Source of the DNA: Nitrospirota bacterium
Lineage (GTDB): Bacteria; JACPQY01
Direction of reading: 5' to 3'
NCBI GenBank assembly: GCA_016180645.1
Contig: JACPAV010000017.1
Span: forward strand, 13,931 to 77,930
DNA: 64,000 nt
The position numbers and the translations under genes were made by a program. Position 1 is the stretch's first letter, and each line of letters opens with the position of its first letter. Shown here piece after piece: positions 1 through 8,612 of this stretch. Under the pieces are notes generated by a model that did not search any database, had not been told where the DNA came from, and saw nothing but the letters and a program-made list of their open reading frames with translations.

Positions 1-279
1 TTTCATGGCCTGCACGGCGGTTTCAACCGTCGGATACCCGGTGAGCATGATCACCGGCAGTCTACTGTCCCATTCCCTGATCTGGCTCAAGACGGTCATG
101 CCGTCGGAATCACCCAGATGGCGATCAAGGAGGACACAAGACGGAGATTCCCGCTGAATAAGCGGAAGCGCCGAATCGGCTGCGGTTGTCCAAGCCGCTC
201 GATATCCCTCTTGCGTGAGGAATTTCCCCAACATGCGGCAGACGTCCTCTTCGTCGTCAATGATGAATATGGTTTCCAT
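1..279 (-). CDS. Response regulator receiver domain, 3' part cut off by window edge
   Basis: Reading the minus strand from ATG at 279 gives 93 codons that run off the window. The start (M-E-T-I-F-I-I-D-D-E) has the acidic pair D8/D9 of a CheY-like receiver. The likely phosphoacceptor is D52 in VLLDRHLGDSDG, and the switch threonine lies in MLTGYPTVETA. The piece ends just after beta-4/alpha-4, so any output domain (for example AAA+ or HTH) lies outside. Its start overlaps the stop of the upstream gene (TGATG), which implies translational coupling. The fold is clear; the function is unknown without the C-terminus or a partner kinase. Confidence 0.85.
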   Translation of the reverse strand, partial: METIFIIDDEEDVCRMLGKFLTQEGYRAAWTTAADSALPLIQRESPSCVLLDRHLGDSDGMTVLSQIREWDSRLPVIMLTGYPTVETAVQAMK

Positions 280-914
280 CAAGCCACTCGTTTCATTTCG
301 TAGCTGCCGCGGAGTGGGAGGCGATGGATCAAATAACTGATTTCGACGTCCAAGGGTATGAGTTCATCCACCTTGTGAAGGAGGCCTATGAAAAGGATGC
401 CGATCTCTCCAGGTTGGAGCGTTGCAAGAATTCGGTCCCGGATGACCCGATCTCTTCCCTTCAAGAGTTCACCCGCCTCCTTCTCAAATGCACGAATGAG
501 CGTTTCCTTCTCTTGGTGAGTCCTCGCCTCCGCGATGTTCCTGAGATGGCCATATTCGCGCCTGAGTAGCCCGGGGTCTTCCGTCCCGACAAGGGTCGCC
601 CCCTGACAGAGCAACCATTGAACCAGAACGTGGTTGAGACTTCCCCTCTTCGCGAGCTCATCGATGATCTCTTTTTCTTTCCCGCAAATGGGGAGGCCGT
701 CTTGGTAAACCTTCACCTTCTTGAAGGGAAGATGGATGGCCTGGATTCGTTTCTTGATTCCTTCCCACATCTCCTCGACCGCTTCAGCCCGCTGCCTCCA
801 TTTCTCCTCTCCCAATTTCTCTACATACGCCTTCCGCATCGATCCCGCCAAAGTTCCCATATCATTCTCCGTGTGCAGGACGGGAACATAGATCAGTTTT
901 CTCCTATCTTGCAC
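279..914 (-). CDS. Uncharacterised protein between two receiver-domain genes
   Basis: 211 residues, charged, no signal peptide or membrane segment. It opens with RKLIYVPVLHTENDMG, has a helical Lys/Glu-rich middle, and carries a conserved-looking hydrophobic stretch GILFIGLLHKVDELIPLD near the C-terminus. I do not recognise a family. Its 5' end overlaps the upstream receiver gene by 11 nt and its stop overlaps the downstream receiver start, so the three genes are one translationally coupled unit. A role in the same signalling route is inferred from this tight coupling only. Confidence 0.7.
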   Translation of the reverse strand: MQDRRKLIYVPVLHTENDMGTLAGSMRKAYVEKLGEEKWRQRAEAVEEMWEGIKKRIQAIHLPFKKVKVYQDGLPICGKEKEIIDELAKRGSLNHVLVQWLLCQGATLVGTEDPGLLRREYGHLRNIAEARTHQEKETLIRAFEKEAGELLKGRDRVIRDRILATLQPGEIGILFIGLLHKVDELIPLDVEISYLIHRLPLRGSYEMKRVA

Positions 915-1281
915 GCAGAGCTTCCTTTACCACCGCGTTGACGAGGTTGAGGTCGAACGGTTTTGCGAGGTAATCGACGGCCCCCAGCCGTATCGCCTCG
1001 CGGGCGGATGAGGGGCTGCCATGGCCGGTCATAATCACGACAGCCGGAAAGGGTCCCTTCTTTATCGCGCGGATTTTCTCAAGAACCTCAATCCCTCCCA
1101 TATCGGGCATCTTGAGGTCGAGGAGGAGGAGCTGAACATCCCGTCTTTTGAGGATTGAAACGACTCTCCGGCCGCTCGTAGCAGTGGAAACCTTGTATCC
1201 CTCTCTGGTTAAGGCTTTCTTGAGGAGGTTGCAAATCCCGGGCTCATCATCCGCGACAAGGATTGAAGGAGCCTTCATCAT
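904..1281 (-). CDS. Stand-alone response regulator receiver protein (CheY-like)
   Basis: 125 residues, a receiver domain with no output domain. Visible features are D11/D12 after the first strand (ILVADDEPG), the phosphoacceptor D55 in LLLDLKMPDMGG, the switch Thr in VIMTGHG and the conserved Lys in YLAKPFD. Two Met codons open the protein; either could be used. It is first in a three-gene minus-strand unit with the unknown 211-residue protein and a second receiver. A single-domain regulator next to another receiver suggests a phosphorelay or protein-protein output; no kinase gene is adjacent. Confidence 0.9.
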   Translation of the reverse strand: MMKAPSILVADDEPGICNLLKKALTREGYKVSTATSGRRVVSILKRRDVQLLLLDLKMPDMGGIEVLEKIRAIKKGPFPAVVIMTGHGSPSSAREAIRLGAVDYLAKPFDLNLVNAVVKEALRAR

Positions 1282-1869
1282 GGCGCGGGCATCTTACAAC
1301 GCCGCTCCGCCCTCGATCAACCCCCATCTATCCTCGACCCTTCCAAGATCGATCCTTCCGGATCGTTTTCTCTTGGGGCGTGTGCATTCCGGTGATTGTG
1401 GTGGAATCGTGCGTGGTTGCATGCGTGGGTTGATCCCCGAACTGCGGCCATCCGGATCTTCACAGGTCGCTTTGACCTTGGCGTACGGCCAGGATCAAGT
1501 CAAAGCAGAAGCACGAAGGACAACATTTACATCAATCGACCCGTCTATCTCTCAGAATAGGGGCGTGACCACAAGGACCACGTAAGTTCGAGGGTCTGAG
1601 GGCCAATAACCGTCATCCTCGGCCTTTCCAGAGCTCTGATTGGGTCGATCATCACCGTCAGTGTGTGCTGTGACCGAGGTTGTACCAGTGCCCATCGACT
1701 TCACTATTTCCAAGCGCCATTTAAGATTGTCGGATTTGGGGGGATTTGGGGGTCAGACCCGACATTCTGGTGTGGGTCGGGGGCGGGAGCCCGCGGACGC
1801 CTTCAGATTGTTGTGCCGGTCGATCCGCCAAGTCGTGATTGCGAGCCGGCTGATGAATGAAAGGGGGGG
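1282..1869 (+). other. Intergenic stretch with no supported gene
   Basis: About 590 bp upstream of the receiver operon and downstream of the carbamoyltransferase gene. No open frame here looks like a protein. A guanine-rich run at about 1738-1794 (several groups of 4-6 G) could form a G-quadruplex, but nothing else supports a function. The promoter of the minus-strand receiver operon should lie at its left end; I could not fix it. Confidence 0.5.
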
Positions 1870-3651
1870 TCAGGGGTTCTTCCGAACGATGAAGTTTTCG
1901 AGGACGAGGGCGTCCATTCCGCTTCGGGAGAAGGTGCTGTAGGCTTCGGCGGGGGTGTTGACGATGGGTTCGCCCCTGAGGTTGTACGAGGTATTGAGGA
2001 CGATCGGAACTCCCGTAGCCTGGCCGAACCGATCGATCAATTTCCAGTAGCGCGGACTGGCATCTTTGAACACGGTCTGGAGCCGTCCCGTGCCGTCCAC
2101 GTGGGTGACGGCGGGGATGATCTCATGTTTATCTTTTTTTACATCCGTAACGTAGAGCATGTAGCGGGCAGGATGGTGTTTTTCGACATTCGGGATTTCG
2201 AAATACTCGGAGGCTTTCTCGACGAGCACCGAAGGAGCGAACGGGCGATAGGGTTCGCGAAACTTGATCTTCGTATTGACGATGTCTTTCATGTTCTTCC
2301 GGCGAGGATCCGCCAGAATGCTTCGTGCTCCCAAAGCCCGAGGTCCCCACTCGAAGCCGCCGTGGAACCAACCGACCACGGAACCCTTCGCCAGATCCGA
2401 TACCACACGGTCCAGAAGGCCGTTTTCGTCCGCCACATATTCGTATCGGATCCCGGAATCCTCCAGGAAACGCTGGATGGCGCTCTCCGAGTGCGATTCG
2501 CCCCAGTAGCAATGCTCGAACCTGAATTTCCGCGGCTGATTGAGGATGGAATGATACGCGAAGAGCGCCGCGCCGAGGGCCCCGCCGGCATCCCCTGCGG
2601 CGGGCTGGATGAAAGCTTCCTCGAATCCTGACTGCTGGATGATCTTCCAATTCGCCACGGAGTTGAGTGCCACCCCCCCCGCCAGGCAGACCTTCTTCAA
2701 TCCCGTTTCCCTCTGGGCCGCCTTCGCAAGATTGATCACGGACTCTTCGAGGACCGCCTGGATGGAGGCCGCGATGTCGGCGTAGTACTGCTGAATCTTC
2801 GCCAGCTCCGTCATGTTTCCCGGCGGCTCACCGAAGTAGGACGGCCAGCCGGAATCCACGGTGAAGAAATGAGAATTGGGATCGCGGGGTTGCCCGAAGA
2901 GATCGATGAACTTTTGACTGAAGGTCCGTTTCGTAGAGTGGTGGAATTCAAACCAATCCAGGTCCAGTTCGAAGGACCCGTCTGAATACAACCTGATCAG
3001 CTTCCGCACTTTGTCGGCGTAGTTCGGCTTTCCGTAGGGCGCCATGCCCATCACTTTGTATTCTCCTTCATTGACCTCGAATCCGAGGAATGCCGTGAAG
3101 GCGGAGTAGAGCAGGCCAAGCGAGTGGGGGAAATGGATTTCCCTCAGGATCTTGATTTCCTGGCCGTGGCCGATACTCACGCTCGCTGTGGCCCATTCAC
3201 CCACGCCATCCACCGTGAGGACGGCCGCCTCCTCATAAGGTGACGGGTAGAAAGCCGATGCGGCGTGAGAGAGGTGGTGCTCGGAAAACAGGAGCTTTGT
3301 GGGATCGATACCGAGCTTTCGTCGGAAGAGGTCCTTGATCCACAACTTGTCCATGAGCCACGTGACCATCGCCTCTCGGAAAACGCCGAGCGACGAGGGG
3401 GACGTCCAGAGGATGGTCTTGAGCAGGCGTTCGAACTTGAGGAACGGTTTCTCGTAGAAGACGACGTAGTCGAGATCGCGCGAGGTCAGCTTTCCCTGCC
3501 GAAGCACAAATTCGATGGCCCGTTCGGGGTACCCGAAATCGTGCTTCTTTCGGGAGAATCGCTCCTCCTCCGCCATGGCGACCGGCAGCCCATCCACGAG
3601 CAACGCCGCGGCGGCATCATGGTAGAAGCAGGAGATGCCGAGAATATTCAC
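1870..3651 (-). CDS. NodU/CmcH-family O-carbamoyltransferase
   Basis: 593 residues, the normal length for the NodU/CmcH/TobZ family, which transfers a carbamoyl group from carbamoyl phosphate via carbamoyl-adenylate to a hydroxyl of a sugar or natural product. The N-terminal Kae1/YrdC-like part opens with MNILGISCFYHDAAAAL, has the metal-binding HHLSHAASAF around residues 125-134 and the ASKHA-type VLTVDGVGEW. The C-terminal domain shows GGFEWGPRALGARSIL and the PYRPFAPSVL motif. Two small membrane-protein genes lie immediately upstream on the same strand and probably form an operon. The acceptor is unknown; a cell-surface glycan or secondary metabolite is plausible. Confidence 0.93.
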   Translation of the reverse strand: MNILGISCFYHDAAAALLVDGLPVAMAEEERFSRKKHDFGYPERAIEFVLRQGKLTSRDLDYVVFYEKPFLKFERLLKTILWTSPSSLGVFREAMVTWLMDKLWIKDLFRRKLGIDPTKLLFSEHHLSHAASAFYPSPYEEAAVLTVDGVGEWATASVSIGHGQEIKILREIHFPHSLGLLYSAFTAFLGFEVNEGEYKVMGMAPYGKPNYADKVRKLIRLYSDGSFELDLDWFEFHHSTKRTFSQKFIDLFGQPRDPNSHFFTVDSGWPSYFGEPPGNMTELAKIQQYYADIAASIQAVLEESVINLAKAAQRETGLKKVCLAGGVALNSVANWKIIQQSGFEEAFIQPAAGDAGGALGAALFAYHSILNQPRKFRFEHCYWGESHSESAIQRFLEDSGIRYEYVADENGLLDRVVSDLAKGSVVGWFHGGFEWGPRALGARSILADPRRKNMKDIVNTKIKFREPYRPFAPSVLVEKASEYFEIPNVEKHHPARYMLYVTDVKKDKHEIIPAVTHVDGTGRLQTVFKDASPRYWKLIDRFGQATGVPIVLNTSYNLRGEPIVNTPAEAYSTFSRSGMDALVLENFIVRKNP

Positions 3652-3676
3652 GTGACCTGGCCGAGAGCCATGCGGA

Positions 3677-3904
3677 TCAGAATTGTCGCCGATAGTCAGG
3701 TGCCGTTGCCGGGGGCTGCTTGGGGATCCAATTTGACGACTTGGATTTGAGGCGGAGGGGGTCGGACACCAGCCGATAGAGGAGTCCGGTCGGCAGAATA
3801 ATCAAGAGGTAGATGAGAGTCAGGACAACTCGGGCATTGAAGTGTCCGATCTTTTCGGCAAGCGTCTTCCAAAGCGCCCAGGCGCGTTTCAGAGCGTCCA
3901 GCAT
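3677..3904 (-). CDS. Small membrane protein next to carbamoyltransferase (SxtJ-like)
   Basis: 75 residues with one strong hydrophobic segment (VVLTLIYLLIILPTGLLYRL) and a basic, proline-rich C-terminal tail. It lies 25 bp upstream of the carbamoyltransferase gene and 10 bp downstream of the DUF5989 gene. Small SxtJ-type membrane proteins commonly accompany such carbamoyltransferases; here only the last membrane segment region and the LVSDPLRLK-like motif are visible, so this is a short relative or a truncated one. Function unknown; membrane anchoring of the enzyme is only a guess. Confidence 0.7.
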   Translation of the reverse strand: MLDALKRAWALWKTLAEKIGHFNARVVLTLIYLLIILPTGLLYRLVSDPLRLKSKSSNWIPKQPPATAPDYRRQF

Positions 3905-3914
3905 GGGGCGGAGG

Positions 3915-4151
3915 TCAAAACAGGGTGTAGATGAATGGAGCGACGGCGCTGCTTTGGGCGAAGATCATGAGGATGCCGAACAGCAGGATGACCGATACCA
4001 TGGGGATCATCCACCAGAGTTTGTTTTCCCAGAAGAAAGTGAATAACTCCCCAATGATGGAAAATCGGTGTCGGTTCTTCCAAAGAAAGGCAAGAAGGAA
4101 AACGGCGACCAGTCCACCCATTCCCGCAACGAGGTACTTGAAGAAACTCAC
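3915..4151 (-). CDS. DUF5989 family membrane protein
   Basis: 78 residues with two predicted membrane helices, around residues 7-24 and 46-66. The end IFAQSSAVAPFIYTLF is the hallmark of DUF5989, a family repeatedly found beside NodU-like carbamoyltransferases. It is the first gene of the three-gene unit DUF5989 - small membrane protein - carbamoyltransferase. The family has no assigned biochemical role; co-occurrence suggests it helps place the carbamoylation step at the inner membrane. Confidence 0.85.
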   Translation of the reverse strand: MSFFKYLVAGMGGLVAVFLLAFLWKNRHRFSIIGELFTFFWENKLWWMIPMVSVILLFGILMIFAQSSAVAPFIYTLF

Positions 4152-4209
4152 GTCTTGAATCCTTGGGCCGGGGCCATGCTAGCTTACATCGTCAGCGTGC
4201 TGCAAGCTC

Positions 4210-4968
4210 CTACCCGAGAAGTCCCATCGCGTGGAGGGTCAGGATGAGGGCGATCTGAGTAGCGTACTCGCTTCGGAAGACATAGGGTCCGAGCGAAGCG
4301 CGGCGAAACCCGGCGGCCTCGGAAGCCGTGACATCCTCCTCCGAGAAACCTCCTTCGGGGCCCACGAGGAGAGCGATCCCATCCCCGACGTTCTTCGACT
4401 TCAACACTCCGGCCAGGGGTGGGGCGGATCCTTCCCAGAGAATGATTTTCGCGCATGGGCCCGACATCCGCGCGATGAGCGCCACAAGGGAAGTGGGGGC
4501 CGAGATGAACGGAGGCGTCACACCGGGCGAAATCTTGCACGCTTGGTTGGCGATCCGTTTCCAGCGTGAGAGTTTCTCGATACCTGGTGCCTGGGCTTGA
4601 GCCGCCACCGATCTCGTTGTGACGAATGGATGGATGCCGCGCACGCCCATGGAAGCTGCAAAGCGAATCACTTCATCCAATTTGGATCCTTTGAGGAATC
4701 CCACACCCAGCTCGATCGCTGCACTTGCGGGCGGAGCTACGGGACCGGGCGAAAGGTCAAGGTGAGCCACAGCCCGACGGTGGTCGACGGACCTGATCGT
4801 CGCGGTGCGGCTGTGTCCTTGTTCGTCATAGAGACTCACCACTTGTCCCGGTCGGGCGCGCAGCACTTTCACGAGATGCCTCCCTTCAGGGCCGACCAGC
4901 TTCACCGTTGGGTGGGCAAGTTCGTCTGATGTCAGGAAGAAACGGCGTGGATTCGATCCCGAGGTCAT
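4210..4968 (-). CDS. rsmE: 16S rRNA (uracil(1498)-N(3))-methyltransferase RsmE
   Basis: 252 residues, the usual length. RsmE is a SPOUT-class enzyme that methylates U1498 of 16S rRNA using SAM. The N-terminal PUA-like part contains HLVKVLRARPGQ. The C-terminal knotted SAM site is visible as LLVGPEGGFSEEDV and SLGPYVFRSEYATQIAL, both family signatures. The ATG overlaps the stop of tlyA by 4 nt, so the two rRNA methylase genes are translationally coupled. Confidence 0.95.
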   Translation of the reverse strand: MTSGSNPRRFFLTSDELAHPTVKLVGPEGRHLVKVLRARPGQVVSLYDEQGHSRTATIRSVDHRRAVAHLDLSPGPVAPPASAAIELGVGFLKGSKLDEVIRFAASMGVRGIHPFVTTRSVAAQAQAPGIEKLSRWKRIANQACKISPGVTPPFISAPTSLVALIARMSGPCAKIILWEGSAPPLAGVLKSKNVGDGIALLVGPEGGFSEEDVTASEAAGFRRASLGPYVFRSEYATQIALILTLHAMGLLG

Positions 4969-5702
4969 GGGCGGAGGAAGTGGAGGAAGAATTCGCGATT
5001 GCCCTTGGGGCCGCGGAGAGAGGACTCCACTTGGTCCTTGCAGAAAAGACCGAGACCCTCCGCGTGCGTCCGGACCTTCTGCACGGCCTCCTGCTGAAGC
5101 GCGGCATCCCGAACAACACCCTTCCGATTATCCGCCGGCCGGAGTTCAAATTGTGGCTTGACGAGGATGACGGCATGTCCGCTCTTCTTCAGAGTGGGGA
5201 GGACCGCGGGCAGCACGCGCGTGACCGAAATGAACGAGACATCCATGGTGAGCAGGTCGACCGGATGAGGGATCAATTTCAAATCGAAGTACCGTGCGTT
5301 GATGCCCTCGATGACCGTAATGCGGGAGTCGCTTCGAAGTGTTGGATCGATGACGTTGCGGCCGACATCCACCGCGTAGATGTGTGCTGCTCCGTGCTGC
5401 AGGAGGCAGTCGGTGAAGCCGCCGGTCGAACTTCCGACATCCAGGCAGATCCATCCGTTGGGCCGCAGCCCGAACGCTTCCAAGGCGCCTCGGAGTTTGA
5501 GTCCCCCCCGGCTGACATAGGGGTTTGGATCTTCAAGAACCTGGACGGGCGTATCCCTTCCGACCATCAGCCCGGCTTTCGGCTGTGGGATACCCTCGAC
5601 CTTCACGACTCCCGCCATGATCAAACTCTGGGCCCGCGATCGGGATGGAGCGAGTCCCTTCTCGACGAGCAGATTGTCCAGCCGCTCCCGTTTCGCACTC
5701 AC
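4965..5702 (-). CDS. tlyA: TlyA-family rRNA (cytidine-2'-O)-methyltransferase
   Basis: 245 residues. An N-terminal S4 RNA-binding domain (RLDNLLVEKGLAPSRSRAQS, residues about 6-25) precedes an FtsJ-type Rossmann methylase with the SAM motif CLDVGSSTGGFTDCLL and the later PQFE segment. TlyA proteins 2'-O-methylate 16S/23S rRNA cytidines; some were first described as hemolysins. Its stop region overlaps rsmE by 4 nt and its start overlaps the stop of the PHP-like gene, giving a tightly packed operon. Substrate position is inferred from the family. Confidence 0.93.
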   Translation of the reverse strand: MSAKRERLDNLLVEKGLAPSRSRAQSLIMAGVVKVEGIPQPKAGLMVGRDTPVQVLEDPNPYVSRGGLKLRGALEAFGLRPNGWICLDVGSSTGGFTDCLLQHGAAHIYAVDVGRNVIDPTLRSDSRITVIEGINARYFDLKLIPHPVDLLTMDVSFISVTRVLPAVLPTLKKSGHAVILVKPQFELRPADNRKGVVRDAALQQEAVQKVRTHAEGLGLFCKDQVESSLRGPKGNREFFLHFLRP

Positions 5703-7096
5703 CGCACGTAGATCGGATTCGAGTAGATCCAGACAAATTCTTTCTCCGAGAGATTTCGCGAATCGCCGAGGGCCGGGGCCAAATGGGAGGGAATGATCCG
5801 AATTTCAATCCGGTAGATCCCGGGCTGGTCGACCGGCCAGCTCACCTGCCGGCCCGGCCCACCGATATCGAGCACCGTCTCATGGCCGGCCGGGATGACG
5901 CGGAGGAGTCGTGCCCAGACCTCAGGCTGAGGCAAGGAAGAGGTCAACCCAAACACTTGGGGGATACGGATGACAAGGTTCGGGGAGTGTGCAAACTCCA
6001 CCTCGGAACCCATCTCCGTGGTCCCGTCCTCCGACTCCGCATGGAGATCGAATCCCACCGGCACTCCCAGTCCCTCGAAGGCGACATAGGCGCGTCCATC
6101 CTTCAGGGCCGACTTGATCTCATCGACCGTGATCGATTGGACGAGCACGTGGTTGCTGAACCATCCGAGCACGCGACGATAGCTGTCCCCTCTCTCGCCG
6201 TCCTTCATTTCCGTGGGGATTGCGTTTTGGTGCGCATCGCTTCCGGCGATCGCGGTGACCGGTCGTTCGAGAAGCAAAGCCTCCCATTTTCCGAGCGCGT
6301 TTCGGTTCTCGTCGAAGAAGGCCAGAAACACGAGATCCGGATGGGGCGAGCCCGCGCCCGATCGCAGGAAGGGCAGGATGTCCGAAAAGAAACCGAGGGG
6401 GTCCAGCCCGAGATCCGGCCGGATTTTCGGATCGATATTGGCATGGAGGTTGTAAATCTCCATGCCCTCCACGCGTGTTTCGCGCAGGAACTCCAGCGTC
6501 TTGGATTCCGTGTGGACTCCCATGACGAGGGCGCCTCTTTCCCTGTAGAGACCGGCAGATTCGGCATCGTCCCTGTTGTAGCGGGCCTTTCGAGCTTCCG
6601 GTGTAGACTCGGCATGTCCGCGCATCCCGATCGGCATCATGTCGAATTCTCCCCCCGCCGCCAGGAAAGGGTGAAACCCATCGCCGCAGTCGATTCGATT
6701 GGCGACAAGGGTCCCATCCTGCATGACCGGTTCGTCGCCTTCTCGCAGGAGATACACGTCCTCCCAATTCCGGTCGGTGAGGGAGGCGATGTGTTCCGTC
6801 AGGAACGCGAAATCCTGCTGGGTGACGCATAGTCCATGTCGAAGGTCCTGGAGGCACGGCTCGTTGGGAATGCCCCCGGGCAGGGGATTGTTATCGCACG
6901 CATCGTGCGAGTGCACGGAATGGAGGTGAATGATTCCCCGCGCCTCGCGGTACCCGCGGCGTGTCCCGAGCTCCGCGGCGGCGACCGGTGTGCCCGGCTC
7001 CCATGCCGGGGGGGGGGAGGGGTTCGAGCTGCATCCGGCCCATAGGAGGGTCCCCGCCGCGACACGGGCGAAAGTGTTTCGTCTTCGAGATTCCAC
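5699..7096 (-). CDS. PHP-like metal-dependent phosphoesterase lipoprotein
   Basis: 465 residues from a GTG at 7096. I prefer this start because it gives a classic lipoprotein signal: basic R-R-R, hydrophobic core, lipobox LLWAGC and then a Pro/Ser-rich linker. A longer in-frame ATG at 7237 would overlap the divergent gene at 7188. The mature part has PHP-type features: GIIHLHSVHSHDACD, an FLTEH segment, GVHTESK and IAGSDAHQNAIPT, all His/Asp metal ligands. Family members hydrolyse phosphoesters; the substrate is unknown. A run of ten C (plus-strand G at 7008-7017) codes for the linker right after the lipobox. No Shine-Dalgarno is evident; a TACAAT lies about 8 nt upstream, so the mRNA may be leaderless. 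Confidence 0.75.
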   Translation of the reverse strand: MESRRRNTFARVAAGTLLWAGCSSNPSPPPAWEPGTPVAAAELGTRRGYREARGIIHLHSVHSHDACDNNPLPGGIPNEPCLQDLRHGLCVTQQDFAFLTEHIASLTDRNWEDVYLLREGDEPVMQDGTLVANRIDCGDGFHPFLAAGGEFDMMPIGMRGHAESTPEARKARYNRDDAESAGLYRERGALVMGVHTESKTLEFLRETRVEGMEIYNLHANIDPKIRPDLGLDPLGFFSDILPFLRSGAGSPHPDLVFLAFFDENRNALGKWEALLLERPVTAIAGSDAHQNAIPTEMKDGERGDSYRRVLGWFSNHVLVQSITVDEIKSALKDGRAYVAFEGLGVPVGFDLHAESEDGTTEMGSEVEFAHSPNLVIRIPQVFGLTSSLPQPEVWARLLRVIPAGHETVLDIGGPGRQVSWPVDQPGIYRIEIRIIPSHLAPALGDSRNLSEKEFVWIYSNPIYVR

Positions 7097-7187
7097 GATC
7101 GGTATTGTACTACATGGAGGATTCCCTTCCCATGAGGCCGCCGGAAACATTGCTTTTGAGGGTGCGGTGTGATACCGAAGGGCGACC

Positions 7188-8597
7188 GTGCGTTCCTCGA
7201 ATTGTGCTCTCCTCATCATCGGCTTGGCACTGCCCATGGCTTTTCCACCCGGTCGGGCGGAGGCGGTAACGGCGGATTTCAGCGGCTATTTTCGCTCGCG
7301 TGGATTCTTCTTCAGGGACCGCGATATCGACAACGATCGTGGCCCGAACACCACCGCCTTCATCGATCAGCGGCTAAAGCTCGACACCGAGTTCGCCCTT
7401 TCCGACGAAGTGAAAGCCGCGGTTCAACTCGACGTCCTGGACAATCTTGTCTGGGGCATCAATGGACCGGCATTGGTGGATCTTCCCGATCTGGCGCGTG
7501 CGGACCAAGCCGATCGGGAGGCCGGTGTCTCGGATGCTCTCTCCGTTCGCCGCGCGTGGGGCGAAATGGTTACGCCCCTCGGCGTACTGGTCGCCGGTCG
7601 CCAGCCGGTCCACTGGGGTTTGGGCGTATTTTACAACGACGGAAATTGCTTGAACTGCGACTTTGGGGACACCCAGGACCGGGTGTTCTTCTCGACCCGG
7701 GTCGGCCCCGTCGTGGTTTCCCCGTACTACGGCAAAGTGATCGAAGGCCGGGTGGAGACGCGCGCGGCCTCCGGTGTTCTACCCCAGGAGTTTCTGGACG
7801 ATGGAAAAGTTTCTTTTCGCGACGCGGTGTCCATGGATGCCGATGCGTCCGATCTCGGGGTGGCCGTGCGGTATCAGCCGAAGGGTTACGAAGCGGGCTT
7901 CCTCATGAACGGCCGGTTCCAGCGGGTGAGTCCCTTCAAGGGCCGTCTGGTCATCATGGATGGTTATGGGAAAGCGGACCTCGCCTTCCTGCGCGCGGAG
8001 GGAGAGTTGGTTTTCATCAACGGCCGCGCGAGCAACGCGGCGTTGCCCACGCCGCAGAGGACGCGCGTGACGCAGCTCGGGCTGTTCGGCTCGGCGTACT
8101 GGAACCGCCCTTACCTGCATTTTGGCGGCCAGTATGGTTTGGCGACCGGACCCGGCAAGGACGAATACGATCCGTTCGATCCGGAGCGCTGGTTGGGCCG
8201 GCAGCAGAACGAGTTCAAGTTTGATCCCGATTTCAACGTGGACCTCCTGCTTTTCGAGGAGGTCGTGAATCGCCGCGAGGTGCGGGAGAATTTCAGGAGC
8301 ATCGGGGGCGGGCGGGTTCGGAATGCGCATCTGGCCAAGCTCTTCTGGTTCGGCGATTGGAGTTTCGCCAGACCCCGTGCTAGTATCGAAGCCGGCTTTG
8401 CAGCGGACCCCGTTGGGGGCAAGCGTTATCTGGGTGTGGAAGCGGACATGGAGTGCACGTTCAGACTACAAGGGGGGTTTGAGACCCTGGCCCAGGTGGG
8501 CATGCTGATTCCGGGGACCGCGGCCCAGGCCATACTCGAATCCCAGCGAAAAAGTCCGGCCTTCGCAGTTCGGCTGGGCGGATTTTTCAGGTTCTGA
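7188..8597 (+). CDS. Outer-membrane beta-barrel (porin-like) protein
   Basis: 469 residues from GTG at 7188, with a signal peptide (LLIIGLALPMAF, cleavage around the AEA at residues 24-26). The mature chain alternates short amphipathic strands with aromatic girdles (SGYFRSRGFFFRDRD, LHFGGQYGLATG, ARWGEM-type turns) and ends with aromatic F at the C-terminus (GGFFRF), as BAM-dependent barrels do. It is likely a large-diameter barrel of about 16-18 strands. No specific substrate can be named. The gene is divergent from the PHP-like lipoprotein with 91 bp between them, which should hold both promoters. Confidence 0.75.
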   Translation: MRSSNCALLIIGLALPMAFPPGRAEAVTADFSGYFRSRGFFFRDRDIDNDRGPNTTAFIDQRLKLDTEFALSDEVKAAVQLDVLDNLVWGINGPALVDLPDLARADQADREAGVSDALSVRRAWGEMVTPLGVLVAGRQPVHWGLGVFYNDGNCLNCDFGDTQDRVFFSTRVGPVVVSPYYGKVIEGRVETRAASGVLPQEFLDDGKVSFRDAVSMDADASDLGVAVRYQPKGYEAGFLMNGRFQRVSPFKGRLVIMDGYGKADLAFLRAEGELVFINGRASNAALPTPQRTRVTQLGLFGSAYWNRPYLHFGGQYGLATGPGKDEYDPFDPERWLGRQQNEFKFDPDFNVDLLLFEEVVNRREVRENFRSIGGGRVRNAHLAKLFWFGDWSFARPRASIEAGFAADPVGGKRYLGVEADMECTFRLQGGFETLAQVGMLIPGTAAQAILESQRKSPAFAVRLGGFFRF

Positions 8598-8612
8598 AAG
8601 GACAGGTGCCGG

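Noticed and set aside
1738-1794. G-quadruplex regulatory element
   Set aside because: G runs are present but poorly spaced, and there is no gene or promoter evidence attached.
5645-6832. Plus-strand open frame opposite the PHP-like gene
   Set aside because: Composition is that of an antisense frame; the minus strand has signal peptide and metal motifs.
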